In this document: piece after piece, positions 8,170 to 16,482 of the stretch
Position numbering within the stretch: the stretch's first letter is position 1
How the letters are laid out: every line of letters begins with the position of its first letter
Assembly: GCA_963768085.1 (NCBI GenBank)
Contig: CAVYGO010000003.1
Location: 868,001-932,000, forward strand
Reading direction: 5' to 3'
Origin: Pukyongia sp963768085
Lineage (GTDB): Bacteria; Bacteroidota; Bacteroidia; Flavobacteriales; Flavobacteriaceae
Length of the DNA: 64,000 nucleotides
Position numbers and translations under genes: made by a program
Notes under the pieces: model-generated
Told to the model about the DNA's origin: nothing
Database searches by the model: none
What the model saw: the letters and a program-made list of their open reading frames with translations, nothing else

Positions 8170-8493
8170 TTAACAACATTTTTGTTCGGTCGTTTCGAAA
8201 AATTCCGCGAAGAGTTCCTTTAATGCCATTAGTTTGTCCTTATTAATGGTATAATACTGGGATTTTCCTTCGAATTTACTTTTTAACAGTCCAGATTTCT
8301 TAATCACCTGAAGGTGTTGAGAAGTCGTAGGTTGGGATAGTCTTATTTTTTCAGAAATGTCCTTACATAAGCAACCATCGCAATCCCCAATATAATTTAG
8401 GATCGAGATACGGGCGGGATGAGAAAGGACTTTGGCCAGATCGGCCAGTTGATTCACCTGAATAGAATGTAAATGTCTTTTTGAAACGCCCAT
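8170..8493 (-). CDS. arsR: ArsR/SmtB family arsenic-responsive repressor
   Basis: A 107-residue winged-helix repressor. The DNA-binding helix-turn-helix lies around residues 44-70 (KDISEKIRLSQPTTSQHLQV). Three cysteines in DCDGCLCKD (Cys38, 41, 43) sit at the start of the recognition region, as in ArsR proteins that bind As(III) or Sb(III). A further Cys-Cys pair closes the C-terminus. It is the first gene of the operon with DUF6428, ArsN-ArsC and DUF1304. A palindromic site lies just upstream of its start (8510-8525), so autorepression released by arsenite is expected. Confidence 0.9.
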   Translation of the reverse strand: MGVSKRHLHSIQVNQLADLAKVLSHPARISILNYIGDCDGCLCKDISEKIRLSQPTTSQHLQVIKKSGLLKSKFEGKSQYYTINKDKLMALKELFAEFFETTEQKCC

Positions 8494-8509
8494 AATCTTT
8501 TATTTGTAT

Positions 8510-8525
8510 ATCGCAATATTACGAT
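8510..8525. promoter_or_regulatory. putative ArsR operator palindrome
   Basis: The 16-bp sequence ATCGCAATATTACGAT is an almost perfect dyad (ATCG-n-AATATT-n-CGAT, with only the two n positions breaking symmetry). It lies 17 bp upstream of the arsR start codon, inside an AT-rich stretch. ArsR/SmtB dimers bind such 12-2-12-like imperfect palindromes over the promoter. Position and symmetry support the call; binding is inferred. Confidence 0.65.
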
Positions 8526-8541
8526 TATATATGACATAAAA

Positions 8542-8573
8542 AAAGCTTTCGATCGTTTATTATCGAAAGCTTT
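8542..8573 (-). terminator. intrinsic terminator after the TM2 genes
   Basis: A perfect 12-bp inverted repeat (AAAGCTTTCGAT and its complement) with an 8-nt loop is followed on the reverse strand by a run of T. It lies directly downstream of the TM2 gene ending at 8580 and insulates it from the ars operon. Confidence 0.85.
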
Positions 8574-8579
8574 ACATTT

Positions 8580-9002
8580 TCAGAACCAGGGCTTTTTACC
8601 TACCTGATACGTATTATAGAAATCTTCATCGCTCTTCGTAAGGTATATGATACCTTCAATAAAAGGAATAATAGCAACTGCCATGATAATAAATATACCA
8701 ATGATAAAACAGTATAAAAGGAGTCCTACCACGAAACCTGCTAACAGGATAAAGCCTTCCTTATTATATCCCAGAATGAATTTATGAATTCCCAAATAAC
8801 CAACAAAAAGGGCTAATAGGCCCGCGATGAGTTTCTTGTTCTCCGTACTTTTGGTAGCTTCATTCCAGCCTTCTTTGAATTCATCGGCGGTAGATTTTGC
8901 TTCCTTTTTAACTTCCTCAGCTGCCTCCTTGGCATCTTCGTTTAGTTCATTGGCTTGATCTTTCAGTTCATCACCGAGGTTGTCGTTGTTTTCTTCAGAC
9001 AT
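8580..9002 (-). CDS. TM2 domain-containing protein (copy 1)
   Basis: A 140-residue protein with a long, charged, lysine/glutamate/alanine-rich N-terminal segment (about 1-55) predicted to be helical, then a TM2 domain. The domain has the NKKLIAGLLALFVGYLGIHK start, FILGYNKEGF turn, second hydrophobic block and closing YLTKSDEDFYNTYQ motif. TM2 domains pair two membrane helices with a short DR/GY-type loop; their bacterial role is unknown. An almost collinear paralogue lies 39 bp upstream, so this is a tandem duplication, and this copy has a longer hydrophobic region. A strong terminator follows. Confidence 0.85.
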   Translation of the reverse strand: MSEENNDNLGDELKDQANELNEDAKEAAEEVKKEAKSTADEFKEGWNEATKSTENKKLIAGLLALFVGYLGIHKFILGYNKEGFILLAGFVVGLLLYCFIIGIFIIMAVAIIPFIEGIIYLTKSDEDFYNTYQVGKKPWF

Positions 9003-9041
9003 AGTTAAAATCGTTTTTGGTTAGACCTCTAAGTTACGAAA

Positions 9042-9404
9042 TTAAAACCATGGCTTTTTATTCACCTGGTACGTTTCGTAGAACTCCTCATCGCTTTTTG
9101 TCAGGTAGATAATTCCTTCGATAAGTCCTATAATTCCTCCGATGCCGCAAGTAAGAACACTTATCACTATTTGAATGATCCCTTCCTGTGTATAACCCAG
9201 GATGAACTTATGAATTCCCAGCGAGCCAATGACTAAAGCAAGAATACCCGCGAGCATCTTTTTATTCTCAGCCCGGGTAACCTGGTTCCACTCTTCTTTT
9301 ATTTCTCCTGCCGCTTCCTTAGCTCCTTCACCAATTTTTTCGGCCGCGTTTTCAATGCTATCCTTAGCATCGTCAAAGCTATCTTTGTTGTTCTCTTCAG
9401 ACAT
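9042..9404 (-). CDS. TM2 domain-containing protein (copy 2)
   Basis: A 120-residue paralogue of the adjacent TM2 protein. It shares the MSEENN start, a charged helical N-terminus, a NKKMLAGILALVIGSLGIHK first TM segment, the FILGY loop and the final YLTKSDEEFYETYQVNKKPW block. The second hydrophobic segment contains a CGIGG stretch (LTCGIGGIIGLIEGIIYL), the more typical TM2 form. It is probably co-transcribed with its neighbour. The role is unknown; membrane location is clear from the sequence. Confidence 0.85.
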   Translation of the reverse strand: MSEENNKDSFDDAKDSIENAAEKIGEGAKEAAGEIKEEWNQVTRAENKKMLAGILALVIGSLGIHKFILGYTQEGIIQIVISVLTCGIGGIIGLIEGIIYLTKSDEEFYETYQVNKKPWF

Positions 9405-9481
9405 GTTTAGTTGTAATTAATTATGAGGATTAAAAGTATAAAAAAAAGTCGTACCCACCCGAAATATTTTACTTTTCAGAA

Positions 9482-9868
9482 TCATTCGAAGGCGGCATCC
9501 ACAGGTTCCCATAACTCTATCTTATTTCCTTCGGGATCCAGGATCCACCCAAATTTTCCATATTCGTATTCCTGCACTTCGCCAACAATGGTAACACCTT
9601 CTTCTTTCAACGCCTTTAGCAATTCGCTGAGGTTTTCCACACGGAAATTCATCATGAACTGTTTTTCACTGGGATCAAAATATTGGGTGTCCTCTTTGAA
9701 AGGACTCCATTGTGTGGAACATTTATTGCCGGCTTCATCTTTCCACCAGAACGTACAGCCCCACTGGTCCGTATTCAAACCTAAACGATCGCGATACCAA
9801 TTTTTCACTTTTTCCGGATCTTTAGTCTTAAAAAAGAATCCGCCCAGTCCTGTTACCCTGTTTTTCAT
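9482..9868 (-). CDS. VOC-fold (glyoxalase/bleomycin-resistance-like) protein
   Basis: A 128-residue vicinal oxygen chelate protein. It starts with GLGGFFFKTKDPEKVKNWYRDRLGL, the usual first beta-alpha-beta unit, and ends with the second module EYGKFGWILDPEGNKIELWEP, where the metal-ligand glutamate normally lies (IELWEP). One histidine of the canonical metal triad is not obvious, so a binding rather than catalytic role is possible. It lies 5 bp from the DUF1801 gene, in the same direction. The substrate cannot be told. Confidence 0.8.
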   Translation of the reverse strand: MKNRVTGLGGFFFKTKDPEKVKNWYRDRLGLNTDQWGCTFWWKDEAGNKCSTQWSPFKEDTQYFDPSEKQFMMNFRVENLSELLKALKEEGVTIVGEVQEYEYGKFGWILDPEGNKIELWEPVDAAFE

Positions 9869-9873
9869 AACGT

Positions 9874-10329
9874 TTACCTTTTTATTTTACTTTCATACAT
9901 GTTGATCCATTCCTTCGCTGTCATTTTGGAAGCAAGTTCACCAATCAGGGCGTAAGGGATGTCGTCCATTTTTTTAAGCCTGACACAACTTTTACCCATA
10001 TCAAGTTTAAACTTACAATGCTTGGCATATTGAGTGACGAACCAATCGTACAATTCGGGATTGGCATAAACGCCCATATGATAAACACCAATGAAATTCT
10101 TTTGAGAAGCAATATTCATAAAAGGAAGCGGAAGTTTCGGGTCGCAATGGTATCCTGGCGGATAGACCGAATGTGGCACGTAATACCCTAACATTTTATA
10201 ATTCATCCCTTCTTCAAATCCTTGTGGCAGATTTTTTAGTATTACCTCCCTTAGTTTTTTCATTGGGGCTTTTCTTTCTTCCGGAATAAGGTCCAGATAT
10301 TCTTCCGGTGTTGATGCGTCGTATTGCAT
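9874..10329 (-). CDS. DUF1801 (YdhG-like) family protein
   Basis: A 151-residue cytoplasmic protein with the DUF1801 pattern: an N-terminal TPEEYLDLIPEERKAPMKKL helix, a central MLGYYVPHSVYPPGYHC segment, a K-x-F-I-G-V-Y-H strand, and GKSCVRLKKMDDIPYALIGE near the C-terminus. Members adopt a compact alpha-beta fold of unknown function. The gene lies between the VOC gene and DUF4199, all reverse-strand with short gaps, in a run of unrelated small genes. Confidence 0.8.
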   Translation of the reverse strand: MQYDASTPEEYLDLIPEERKAPMKKLREVILKNLPQGFEEGMNYKMLGYYVPHSVYPPGYHCDPKLPLPFMNIASQKNFIGVYHMGVYANPELYDWFVTQYAKHCKFKLDMGKSCVRLKKMDDIPYALIGELASKMTAKEWINMYESKIKR

Positions 10330-10336
10330 AGTGAAT

Positions 10337-10843
10337 TTATTTACGTTGTAAGATTAATGCAGAGATTATAGAGATAACCAGTCCGATCATAGCAACTGTT
10401 GCGAACATGATAAAGGCCATAAAACCCGAACCTCCATATTCTTCCATTTGCTGTTCCAGGTTCGCTTTCTGAGTTTCGAACTCACCGGCCGGAAGGTTTG
10501 CTTTCATGTCGGCCACCATCGTCGTCAGGTATTCCTGGGCGAAATCGGGATTGATCACTGTAGTATAAATATAATCTACTATTCCAAACCCGAGTCCCGC
10601 AAAAAGGGAGATGAGGAATCCTATGAGCAATGCTTTACCAAAGCTCACTTTCCCATTATTTATATTGTCCCTGAAATGTCGAATTCCGAAGAATACAAAG
10701 ACAAGGGACACGACCATAGTTATGTATCCAACTGTTTCCTGGACAGAATAGCTCATGCCTTTCCCAATGAGAAAGGCTAAAAGAAAAAGTACACTCGCTG
10801 TTAGGAGGCTGTACAATCCGTATTTAATCACTGTTTTTTTCAT
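10337..10843 (-). CDS. DUF4199 family membrane protein
   Basis: A 168-residue protein with four predicted transmembrane helices. It shows the DUF4199 hallmarks: a YTMVVSLVFVFFGIRHFRDN second helix and loop, a GKVSFGKALLIGFLISLFAG third segment with the G-F-G-x-x-x-Y-I-Y pattern, and a last helix after a hydrophilic stretch (about 95-135). The family is specific to Bacteroidota and of unknown function. No functional partner is evident among the neighbours. Confidence 0.82.
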   Translation of the reverse strand: MKKTVIKYGLYSLLTASVLFLLAFLIGKGMSYSVQETVGYITMVVSLVFVFFGIRHFRDNINNGKVSFGKALLIGFLISLFAGLGFGIVDYIYTTVINPDFAQEYLTTMVADMKANLPAGEFETQKANLEQQMEEYGGSGFMAFIMFATVAMIGLVISIISALILQRK

Positions 10844-10944
10844 ATGCTGCTGTTTTAACTGTTACAGCAAATTTAGGCGGATGTATATCACGCACGCTCA
10901 TACTAAAGTACCAAATCGTTTTGAACTTTCGTATGAATTCATAG

Positions 10945-11364
10945 TTATGGAATGATATTCAGAGATTTTGCCTTTAGTATGGCTTGGGTTCTTCGTTTCA
11001 CATCAAGTTTTGAAAACAGGTTGGAAACATGCGTTTTTATAGTGCTTTCAGAAACAAATAACTTATCTGCAATTTCTCTGTTGGACAATCCTTCGGAAAT
11101 TTCGAGAAGGATCTCATATTCACGATTACTTATTCCTAGGTCGGCGATCTTTTGGTTATCGATTTGTTTTTCTTCGGAATGGTCTTCTGCGTTACCTGAG
11201 GATTTCCGCTTGAGTAGCATTCCTATGACGAGAAATAACAACGCGATTCCTGCCACAACGAACTCTATCTCCAGGCTGCCACTAGTAACCGAATATTTAC
11301 TTAACTGGAAGAGCGTTAGAAGCACAATTACGAGTAGCGTAAAAATAATTATGGTTTTCTTCAC
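10945..11364 (-). CDS. membrane-anchored LuxR-type transcriptional regulator
   Basis: A 139-residue protein with two N-terminal hydrophobic helices (about 5-23 and 33-52) and a C-terminal LuxR/GerE helix-turn-helix (about 76-135). The HTH contains SNREYEILLEISEGLSNREI, KLFVSESTIKTHVSNLFSKL and a conserved closing basic helix. There is no receiver or ligand-sensing domain, only a 20-residue linker, so any signal must come through the membrane segment or a partner. Short membrane-anchored LuxR proteins of this form occur in Flavobacteriia. The gene stands alone, with a 100-bp gap to DUF4199 downstream. Targets are unknown. Confidence 0.82.
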   Translation of the reverse strand: MKKTIIIFTLLVIVLLTLFQLSKYSVTSGSLEIEFVVAGIALLFLVIGMLLKRKSSGNAEDHSEEKQIDNQKIADLGISNREYEILLEISEGLSNREIADKLFVSESTIKTHVSNLFSKLDVKRRTQAILKAKSLNIIP

Positions 11365-11388
11365 GCTTAAATGTAGAAAATTCCGGGC

Positions 11389-12387
11389 TTATTTTTTTAT
11401 GATCTTACCTTCAAAAACATTCATACCAGTACTGTTTATCACTTGAAGAAAATAGATTCCAGCTTCTAATCGCGATGCTGAAATCCTATTGTTAAACAAA
11501 ATACCTTCCGTCACCAGCTGTCCCCTGGCAGAGAATATTGAAAAGGTAAGGTCCATTGGATTGGTTATTTCGAATTCAATGAAATCTTCCACTGGATTCG
11601 TTTTTAAGGAAATCCCGGGGTAATCAAAATCATTGGTGCTTAAGGGAAGACACAATACTGTTTCCAATGGCTCTATGACGCAGTCTGACCCCATCCATTC
11701 TGTTAAAGTGGCTCCGCCATTTAAAAGGCCCGTTTGGTCGAAGAATTCGGCGATCAATGCAAAATTTTCTGTTTCGAGTTCGTAACTGTATAAGTTCGCA
11801 AATTGATCGAAGGCATAAATATTATTCGTCTCGCAATCCACAAAATCATTCACGAAAGTGTATACCAGAGGGATAGAACAGCCGATATTTATGATAGAAT
11901 TTCCATCGTATGCTTTGATGAAATCGTTAAGAATGTTAGGGTACACCAGGTAGCCTTTATAGAACGTAAAATCACCCGGCGAAGAAATGTTATTATCAAC
12001 TAATTCCAACATACCGGTGTTTAAATCATAGCTGTATAGTTCTTCGGAAAAGGTCCTGGAGGTCAATAATTGATTATCGGCATTGCTCACTAAGGCTGTA
12101 TAAGGATCGGCATTGGGCAGATCGGTAATTAAGCTTGCTTCGCCATTCGACGTATCGATCTCGAAAATTTGCCATCCGTTTGTAACCGCATATAGTGTGC
12201 CATCCGGGGTAAACGCGATGTCGGTTATATAACCAACTTCCAGAACATCAACCGTAAACATATCGGTAACATTAAGAGTTGGTATATCAATAACCTTAAT
12301 TTCGTTAATGCTGTTTACCACATATATCTCCTGGGCCTGCAGAGATAAGACTAAAAATGGAAGCAACCATAGTAATTTTCCTTTCAT
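11389..12387 (-). CDS. secreted beta-propeller-like protein with T9SS sorting domain
   Basis: A 332-residue protein with a Sec signal peptide (LLWLLPFLVLSLQAQ). The body is built of beta-propeller-like blades, with repeated IAFTPDGTLYAV-type strands and DTSNGEAS-like turns. A C-terminal type A T9SS sorting domain (about 255-332) runs from LKTNPVEDFIEFEI through IFSARGQLV to GIYFLQVINSTG and FEGKIIKK. It should be exported through the type IX system and released or anchored at the surface. Function beyond this is unknown; the C-terminal signature is the secure part. Confidence 0.83.
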   Translation of the reverse strand: MKGKLLWLLPFLVLSLQAQEIYVVNSINEIKVIDIPTLNVTDMFTVDVLEVGYITDIAFTPDGTLYAVTNGWQIFEIDTSNGEASLITDLPNADPYTALVSNADNQLLTSRTFSEELYSYDLNTGMLELVDNNISSPGDFTFYKGYLVYPNILNDFIKAYDGNSIINIGCSIPLVYTFVNDFVDCETNNIYAFDQFANLYSYELETENFALIAEFFDQTGLLNGGATLTEWMGSDCVIEPLETVLCLPLSTNDFDYPGISLKTNPVEDFIEFEITNPMDLTFSIFSARGQLVTEGILFNNRISASRLEAGIYFLQVINSTGMNVFEGKIIKK

Positions 12388-12447
12388 GAATTCACATTCT
12401 ATATATATAACAATTCAATCATCCAGATTCCTAATTCTCTTAGTGAT

Positions 12448-13392
12448 CTATCCTTCTCCGAAGTGTTTCAGGATCTTTTCGAAGATGGTTTGGGCAAGTT
12501 TTTCTTTACTTTCGACCGTCCAACCGGCAATGTGCGGACTTAGGATCACATTTTCCATTTCAATTAATTCGGCGAGAGGAACGGGGAGTTCTTCGGAAGT
12601 GAACAGGGATTCAAAAGAACCTTTCTCGTATTCCAGCACGTCCAGTCCCGCTCCCAGGATTTTTCCCGATTTCAAAGCGGCAACTAAATCGGCTGTTACC
12701 ACACTTTTCCCCCGGGCCGTATTCAGAAACCAAAAGGGTTTTTTAAACTCTGAAATAAAATCTGAATTCACCATTTTATTGGTCAGTGGAGTCCACGGGG
12801 TGTGCAGACTCACTACATCGGCCATTTCCTGAAGGGTTTTAAGAGATACCTGGGTAGCATTCTTATTGCCTACATCTGTTTTAATATCGTGGCAAAGCAC
12901 CGTGCAATTAAAACCTTTCATCTTCTTGGCAAAAGCTTTTCCCATATTTCCATAGCCGATCAGTCCCACGATCTTTCCGTCCAGTTCCGTCCCGCGATTA
13001 GATTCGCGATTCCACGAACCATTTCTTACTTCCCGGTCTGCCCTGTTGAGATTATTGAATAATGAAAGCAGCATACCCAAGGTGTGTTCACCTACTGCAT
13101 TTCGATTTCCTTCAGGGGCTGCAATAAGCTTTATGCCTTTTTCCTTCGCATAGTCGATATCTATACTATCCAATCCAGCTCCCACCCGAGCTACGAATTT
13201 TAACTTACTGGCAGCGTCCAGGAAAATTTTGTCGATCTTAAACCTACTTCGTATCACCACCCCGTCGAAACCATGAATGATCTCTTCGATCTCCTCCTTG
13301 GACGCCGTAAAATTTTCCGTATTCTCGAATCCAGCTTTGCTGAGTTCTTCTATTAATATCGGATGATTTAAATCGAGGTGAAGTATTTTCAT
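12448..13392 (-). CDS. D-2-hydroxyacid dehydrogenase (NAD-dependent)
   Basis: A 314-residue D-isomer-specific 2-hydroxyacid dehydrogenase of the SerA/hydroxypyruvate-reductase type. Residues 100-285 form the NAD domain, with the GKIVGLIGYGNMGKAF Rossmann motif near 140 and the acidic residue of CHDIKTD. The catalytic Arg lies in FLNTARGKSV, the Glu in LDVLEYEKG, and the His in LSPHIAGWT. No ACT domain follows, so it is the short form, unlike many SerA proteins. Phosphoglycerate or another 2-hydroxyacid could be the substrate; no serine-biosynthesis partner (serC) is visible here. It is followed upstream, after 2 bp, by a cupin gene. Confidence 0.88.
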   Translation of the reverse strand: MKILHLDLNHPILIEELSKAGFENTENFTASKEEIEEIIHGFDGVVIRSRFKIDKIFLDAASKLKFVARVGAGLDSIDIDYAKEKGIKLIAAPEGNRNAVGEHTLGMLLSLFNNLNRADREVRNGSWNRESNRGTELDGKIVGLIGYGNMGKAFAKKMKGFNCTVLCHDIKTDVGNKNATQVSLKTLQEMADVVSLHTPWTPLTNKMVNSDFISEFKKPFWFLNTARGKSVVTADLVAALKSGKILGAGLDVLEYEKGSFESLFTSEELPVPLAELIEMENVILSPHIAGWTVESKEKLAQTIFEKILKHFGEG

Positions 13393-13394
13393 CG

Positions 13395-13760
13395 CTAGAT
13401 CTTTGGATATTCGGCCTTTGTCTTATCATGAACGACCTCACCGGTGTGCTTCGTACTAAGTTTTTCGAAAAGGAGGAGATGGACTTCTTCATCTCCCTGA
13501 CTTTTTGGGCAATGTTCTACGCCTTTCGGCACAACGATAATTTCTCCTTCATTAACTATTTCGATCTTGTCCCTGAAGTGCATTTCCAACGTTCCTTTCT
13601 GAACATAGAACAACTCGTCTTCATGCTCATGGGCATGCCACACAAATTCGCCCTGGATCTTAGCCAGGATTACCTGCATATCGTCTACTACCGCTATCTG
13701 ATGGGGATGCCACCGGGCACTGAATTTATCAAATTTCTTTTTAATGTTGATCGGATGCAT
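13395..13760 (-). CDS. cupin-domain protein
   Basis: A 121-residue single-domain cupin. Motif 1 (WHAHEHEDELFYVQKGTLEM) and motif 2 (GEIIVVPKGVEHCPKS) contain the H-x-H, E and distal H metal ligands. The cupin fold binds a divalent metal and can act as a dioxygenase, isomerase or binder; no specific substrate can be deduced. The ATG is at 13758-13760. It lies 2 bp from the dehydrogenase gene and 6 bp from the thioesterase gene, so these are probably co-transcribed. Confidence 0.85.
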   Translation of the reverse strand: MHPINIKKKFDKFSARWHPHQIAVVDDMQVILAKIQGEFVWHAHEHEDELFYVQKGTLEMHFRDKIEIVNEGEIIVVPKGVEHCPKSQGDEEVHLLLFEKLSTKHTGEVVHDKTKAEYPKI

Positions 13761-13766
13761 AGTACT

Positions 13767-14168
13767 TTAGTTTTCTTCAAACAAAGTACGAATTTCTGAA
13801 GGAATTTTTGTGGGTTTAAGGCTATCAGCATTAAGCAAACACCAGATCGTTTTACCCTCTATCAGCAATTTTTCATCTTTCTTTCTGAAAATACGATACC
13901 GTCTTTCGCTTTTTACACCTTCAGCAGAAGTAACCCAGGTTTCCACCTGTAATTCCTCCCCTTCGAACGCGGAAGCCTTATAATCGATGGTATGATTCAA
14001 AACATACCAAATATAGGACCCTCTGATGGCTTCGGAAGCATTACGTTCCCAGTGTTGCTGGGCGGCGTCCAGGCACCATTGCAAATAAGCAAGGTTGTTT
14101 ACATGATTTCTTTCATCGATAGCCGAATGCGGTACAGTGAGTTGATAGCTGTAAACTTCAGGTTTCAA
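13767..14168 (-). CDS. acyl-CoA thioesterase (4HBT hotdog fold)
   Basis: A 133-residue single hotdog-fold thioesterase. It has the 4HBT-type block DERNHVNNLAYLQWCLDAAQQH near residues 18-40, with the catalytic aspartate replaced by the E-R-N-H-V-N form common in YbgC/FadM-like enzymes, and a central ASAFEGEELQVETWV strand. It is predicted to hydrolyse short or medium acyl-CoA esters in the cytoplasm. Its start overlaps the mgtE stop region by 4 bp (ATGA-type overlap), indicating translational coupling and one operon with the genes around it. Confidence 0.85.
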   Translation of the reverse strand: MKPEVYSYQLTVPHSAIDERNHVNNLAYLQWCLDAAQQHWERNASEAIRGSYIWYVLNHTIDYKASAFEGEELQVETWVTSAEGVKSERRYRIFRKKDEKLLIEGKTIWCLLNADSLKPTKIPSEIRTLFEEN

Positions 14169-15514
14169 AAATTGAGTATGATTTTAGAGATCCAGAAGAA
14201 AAGGAAAATTCCGAAGATATCATTACTCGTAGTAATAAAGGGACCGGTTGCAATTGCCGGATCAATGCCTCGTTTGTCTAATATGATAGGTACAAAGGTC
14301 CCGACCAGTGCGGCTACGATAATCACCGACAGCATGGAAACTGAAATGGCAATGCTAACTAATTGATCCTGACCTACTATTGTTCCAAACAATAAAACTA
14401 GTAATCCAAGCGCTATACCATTGATTAGCGCCAGCCCTACTTCTTTCACCAATCGGTCAAAAAGACTGCCTTTTACATTGTCGTTTGCAAGACCCTGAAC
14501 GATGATCGCACTGGATTGCACCCCAACATTTCCGGCCATCGCGGCAATTAGTGGTGTAAAGAAGAACAGGATAGGGAAATTATTAAGAGCTTCGTCGAAA
14601 CCTTGCATGATATAAACACTTCCTAATCCTCCTATCAGCCCAAGTACCAACCATGGAAGACGGGCACGGGTGAGCTGAAAGATACTATCGTCCGCTTCCA
14701 CGTCACTCGAAATACCTGCAGCCAGCTGGTAATCTTTTTCCGCTTCGTCTTTAATAAAATCTACTATATCATCAATAGTAATACGCCCCATCAGTATGCC
14801 CTTTTCATCTATTACGGGAATGGCTTCCAGGTCATATTTATGCATGATCCGGGCAACCTCTTCATTTTCCGTGTTTACGGTTACATAGTCTACCTTGGGA
14901 ATATATACTTCAGCAATATGGGCCTTCTCAGGTGCGGTAAGCAGATCCTTTAACGAAAGCCTGCCTTTTAATTTTCCGTCTTTGTCAGTTACATAAATGG
15001 AATGTACCCTGGTCACATTTTTAGCCTGGCGACGCATTTCACGGACACATCCTGCTATGGTCCATGTCTCTTTAACCTTAACTAATTCTTTTGCCATCAG
15101 CGCTCCGGCTGTATTTTCATCGTATTTAAGAAGTTCGACGATATCCGCTGCCAGAAGATCATCTTCAATCTTTTCAATTACCTCCTGCTGAATCTCATCA
15201 TCGAGTTCGCCCACCACATCGGCAGCATCATCCGTATCCATTTCCTGGAGTTCTTCCGCAATTTCCTTTGGGGACAATCGATCCAGGATCTTCTCCCGGA
15301 CGTCGTCATCCAGTTCGATAAGAGCTTCAGAAGTAATTTCGCTTTCAAGAAGTTTGATAAGATAAGTGGCCTCTTCACTCTTTAGTTCTTCCAGGATCTC
15401 GGCAACATCGGCGAAGTGCAAATCTTGCAGGAGTTCCTGCAACGCATTACCATCTTTAATGGCAATAAGTTGTTCAACCTGTGTTAGGAAATCAGTTGTT
15501 AGCTGAAATGGCAT
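14165..15514 (-). CDS. mgtE: magnesium transporter MgtE
   Basis: A 449-residue MgtE. It has an N-terminal superhelical domain (about 1-135, rich in EEL/LLE repeats such as DDDVREKILDRLSPKEIAEE), a CBS pair (about 135-260, including IPVIDEKGILMGRITIDDIV) and five C-terminal TM helices (about 285-449). The TM part includes the PLIAAMAGNVGVQSSAI signature of the Mg2+ pore and the final FFWISKIIL. The transporter imports Mg2+ and is gated by Mg2+ bound at the CBS/N interface. It overlaps rsmA by 23 bp, a flavobacterial arrangement that implies coupling. Confidence 0.95.
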   Translation of the reverse strand: MPFQLTTDFLTQVEQLIAIKDGNALQELLQDLHFADVAEILEELKSEEATYLIKLLESEITSEALIELDDDVREKILDRLSPKEIAEELQEMDTDDAADVVGELDDEIQQEVIEKIEDDLLAADIVELLKYDENTAGALMAKELVKVKETWTIAGCVREMRRQAKNVTRVHSIYVTDKDGKLKGRLSLKDLLTAPEKAHIAEVYIPKVDYVTVNTENEEVARIMHKYDLEAIPVIDEKGILMGRITIDDIVDFIKDEAEKDYQLAAGISSDVEADDSIFQLTRARLPWLVLGLIGGLGSVYIMQGFDEALNNFPILFFFTPLIAAMAGNVGVQSSAIIVQGLANDNVKGSLFDRLVKEVGLALINGIALGLLVLLFGTIVGQDQLVSIAISVSMLSVIIVAALVGTFVPIILDKRGIDPAIATGPFITTSNDIFGIFLFFWISKIILNF

Positions 15515-16289
15515 CGTCTTCTATCTTTTTTGTGAGTGTAATAAACTCAAGGACCGAAAGTTGTTCCGGTCTGAGGTCAAAGATAGTATCTTCTTTTAGT
15601 TTTTGAGAAAGATTGAAACTTTTTAAAGAATTACGCAATGTCTTGCGACGTTGCTGGAAGGCTGTTTTCACAACCCGGAAGAACATTTTTTCATCACATG
15701 GGATGTCATAATTCTCTTTTCGTATGAGCCTCAATACCCCGCTATCTACTTTGGGAGGTGGATTAAATACCCCCGGTTTTACCGTGAAAAGGTATTCGGC
15801 ATCATAAAAAGCCTGAGTCAGTACTGAAAGAATCCCATACGTCTTACTACCTTCCTTTTCACAGATCCGCTGTGCAACTTCCTTTTGAAACATCCCGCTA
15901 AATTCAGGAACGCGATGACGGTATTCCAATGTCTTAAACACTATCTGAGTGGAGATATTGTAAGGAAAATTTCCGGTAATGGCGAAATCCTGGCCATCAA
16001 AGAGGGTTGAAAGATCGTATTTCAGGAAATCGGCTTCATAGACACTGAGATTCTGTACCGGATAATGCTTTTTAAGGTAATCCACAGAATCACTATCCAA
16101 TTCCATGGCAACCAACTGAATGGGCTTTTTAATTAAATATTTAGTTAACACGCCCATACCCGGACCAATCTCCAGGATGTTCGTATAAGAATTTAAGGAG
16201 AGTGTTTTGCTAATTTTTTCTGCAAGACCCTCATCATGAAGGAAATGCTGACCAAGATGTTTCTTTGCCCGAACTGAATTATTCATCAT
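15492..16289 (-). CDS. rsmA: 16S rRNA (adenine1518-N6/adenine1519-N6) dimethyltransferase
   Basis: About 265 residues from the ATG at 16287-16289; the TTG at 16295 adds two residues, and a further ATG follows one codon later. This is KsgA/RsmA, which dimethylates the adjacent adenines of helix 45 during small-subunit assembly. The AKKHLGQHFLHDE start and the SAM motif NILEIGPGMGVLTKYL are diagnostic, as is the NFPYNIS catalytic motif near 115. The C-terminal lobe continues to a FITLTKKIED end. Overlap with mgtE marks the downstream gene of the pair. Confidence 0.96.
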   Translation of the reverse strand: MMNNSVRAKKHLGQHFLHDEGLAEKISKTLSLNSYTNILEIGPGMGVLTKYLIKKPIQLVAMELDSDSVDYLKKHYPVQNLSVYEADFLKYDLSTLFDGQDFAITGNFPYNISTQIVFKTLEYRHRVPEFSGMFQKEVAQRICEKEGSKTYGILSVLTQAFYDAEYLFTVKPGVFNPPPKVDSGVLRLIRKENYDIPCDEKMFFRVVKTAFQQRRKTLRNSLKSFNLSQKLKEDTIFDLRPEQLSVLEFITLTKKIEDDAISANN

Positions 16290-16482
16290 TTTCAAAGGTA
16301 CGTAAACTACGAAGATGATAATTTTGAATAAATGGGATCGCGTAACCTAAAGCTTCATTCTTACCGTATAACGAATGTTTCTTCTGTTCAACTAAAACAT
16401 GTAAGAAATTTCCGAGGGATTTGTACTTTTAAAATATCATTGCGCCAAATCATGATTTTTAATTTTAACAAATCTCACGAAA

